Source of the DNA: Lentimicrobium sp.
GTDB taxonomy: Bacteria; Bacteroidota; Bacteroidia; Flavobacteriales; Flavobacteriaceae
Assembly: GCA_022758945.1 (NCBI GenBank)
Contig: JAEMQE010000149.1
Location: forward strand, 1-6,609
Length of the DNA stretch: 6,609 nucleotides
Direction: 5' to 3'
Shown: positions 5,698-6,609 of the stretch, piece by piece
How positions within the stretch are numbered: the first letter of the stretch is position 1
How the letters are laid out: the number at the start of each line of letters is the position of its first letter
The notes under the pieces: generated by a model
Told to the model about the DNA's origin: nothing
The model's database searches: none
The model's input: only the letters and a program-made list of their open reading frames with translations
Translations under genes and position numbers: made by a program

Positions 5698-6372
5698 TTA
5701 TTTTAGGAACCGATATAATAGCCAAATTACTAAAAAAATTCCACCTATTATTAAAATACGATTCCCTTGTTTTCTATCATTATCCGAATAAGCGTAAATG
5801 CTACTCCCATTTGGCAATGTTTTTTTAAATGTTAATAAATGCCAACCAATGAATACCCCTAGAAAACCCCCTAAAATTGCAGTAATATAACCAATAATTA
5901 TATAAGTTCTTTGACTTTCTTCTGGTTTTGAAAGTTCAACAATTCTGTTGTTTTTTATTTTTTCTATTTCTTCTGGAGTAACTTCTTTTCCTCTTTCTTT
6001 CAATAATCTTTCAGCTAAAGATACATCAAATGGGCTCCATTCATCACTAGCTGCTATTAATTCAAATAATTCCTTGTCAGTAAAACTTAATAAATAGTAA
6101 TCCTTATCAATTTCAACAATTTCTTTTCCTGCCTGTTCATTTAAAAATGCGTTTCCCTTTTCAAAATCAATTTGTTTGAGTTTGATACAAAATTCTTTAC
6201 CAAATCCATTATTTGCGAAAGTTGGATCAAAACTCAAAGAATTATCCTCAAGCACATATTCTAGTCTTTTTTCTTTGAAAAAATCTCCTAACTCTGAGGC
6301 AGAATTTTTATTGTTAAATTTTTGAAATGTAATGAATTCTTGTTCCATAGATGTTGTAAATCGTTTATTCAT
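5698..6372 (-). CDS. Hypothetical membrane protein with DUF2007-like N-terminal domain
   Basis: Not a protein of known function. The N-terminal part (about 10-80, FITFQKFNNKNSASELGDF and following) resembles the DUF2007 'putative prokaryotic signal transducing' fold: a beta strand, a helix over which an index-like sequence runs, and a position around 40 where the binding strand LEYVLEDNS lies. A mid-section (about 96-147) is helical and charged, with LAERLLKERGKEVTPEEIEKIK. Two hydrophobic helices follow at about 156-180 and 205-223, separated by a short polar loop containing LPNGSSIYAYSDNDRKQGN, so the protein is probably anchored with its soluble domain in the cytoplasm. No signal peptide. 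The ATG at 6372 is 3 nt from the preceding stop; an internal ATG at 6348 (MEQEFITFQKF) is at least as plausible as the start. The gene sits between a sulfur amino-acid enzyme and Rrf2, without evidence of a sulfur role. The domain call is from pattern recognition only. Confidence 0.8.
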   Translation of the reverse strand: MNKRFTTSMEQEFITFQKFNNKNSASELGDFFKEKRLEYVLEDNSLSFDPTFANNGFGKEFCIKLKQIDFEKGNAFLNEQAGKEIVEIDKDYYLLSFTDKELFELIAASDEWSPFDVSLAERLLKERGKEVTPEEIEKIKNNRIVELSKPEESQRTYIIIGYITAILGGFLGVFIGWHLLTFKKTLPNGSSIYAYSDNDRKQGNRILIIGGIFLVIWLLYRFLK

Positions 6373-6375
6373 ATT

Positions 6376-6609
6376 TTAACCCAAAGCCTGCTCTAAATCC
6401 CCAATTATATCTTTCACAGTTTCCAATCCTACAGAAACACGTACCAAACCGTCAGTAATGCTTACTGCCAAACGTTCTTCGACGGATAATTTGCTATGCG
6501 TTGTAGAGGCTGGATGCGTTACAATGGTCCTGGTGTCTCCTAAATTCGGTGACAACGAACACAATTTTATTTTATCCAAGAAAGCTCTGCCCGCTTCAAG
6601 ACCTCCTTT
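6376..6609 (-). CDS. Cys/Met-metabolism PLP-dependent enzyme, probably O-succinyl/O-acetylhomoserine sulfhydrylase (partial, C-terminal 77 residues)
   Basis: C-terminal end of a trans-sulfuration-family PLP enzyme, open through the right edge; the N-terminal part with the PLP lysine is outside the window. The TTG near 6579 is an internal leucine codon, not a start. Family hallmarks are SLSPNLGDTRTIVTHPASTTH (the conserved LGD and HPASTTH elements), LSVEERLAVSITDGLVRVSVGLE, where the Arg of VRVSVG binds the substrate carboxylate, and a final helix DIIGDLEQAL. This pattern fits homocysteine-forming sulfhydrylases (MetZ/MetY), which use sulfide from the sulfite reductase, but cystathionine gamma-synthase or gamma-lyase cannot be excluded from this fragment. 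It ends 3 nt before the membrane protein gene, so the two are probably co-transcribed. Family very sure, exact reaction moderate. Confidence 0.9.
   Translation of the reverse strand, partial: KGGLEAGRAFLDKIKLCSLSPNLGDTRTIVTHPASTTHSKLSVEERLAVSITDGLVRVSVGLETVKDIIGDLEQALG

Overview
The window looks like chromosomal DNA from a Flavobacterium-like member of the Bacteroidota. The supporting signs are AT-rich DNA, translation starts mostly preceded by A/T tracts rather than Shine-Dalgarno sites, one good match to the Bacteroidota promoter (TTTG, 18 nt, TAnnTTTG), and protein forms typical of Flavobacteriaceae, such as a CysN of only 414 residues. All eight supported genes lie on the minus strand, so transcription runs from right (6609) to left (1).

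Right part (5272-6609): the C-terminal end of a PLP-dependent Cys/Met-metabolism enzyme (a homocysteine-forming sulfhydrylase or relative), an unrecognised two-helix membrane protein with a DUF2007-like soluble N-terminus, and an Rrf2-family regulator with four cysteines. These three are separated by only 3 and 15 nt. A 165-nt gap to 5107 follows. It carries a candidate promoter and a small inverted repeat that could be an operator. Left part (1-5076): a TauE/SafE-family membrane transporter, APS reductase (cysH, overlapping the transporter stop by one base), the two ATP sulfurylase subunits (cysD, cysN), and the N-terminal 317 residues of a siroheme nitrite/sulfite reductase that runs off the left edge.

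Together the genes encode assimilatory sulfate reduction. CysD and CysN make APS from sulfate and ATP. CysH reduces APS directly to sulfite; it has the paired iron-sulfur cysteines and no APS kinase is visible. The reductase takes sulfite to sulfide, and the enzyme at the right edge probably uses sulfide to make homocysteine. The transporter probably exports sulfite or another sulfur oxyanion, and Rrf2 is the obvious candidate local regulator.

The most unusual part is what lies between the genes. Two of the three intergenic gaps of the cys operon are filled almost exactly by inverted pairs of a GC-rich hairpin repeat with a GAA loop (959-1116 and 3376-3472). One arm has been translated into a new C-terminal tail on CysH, and the outer edges of both elements supply G-rich, Shine-Dalgarno-like sequence just before the sir and cysD starts. 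The third gap, before cysN, has a different repeat: a run of GTTTAAA-like heptamers. No new enzymatic system is seen. The novelty is the repeat family and its effect on the operon. No gene-free stretch exceeds 300 bases.
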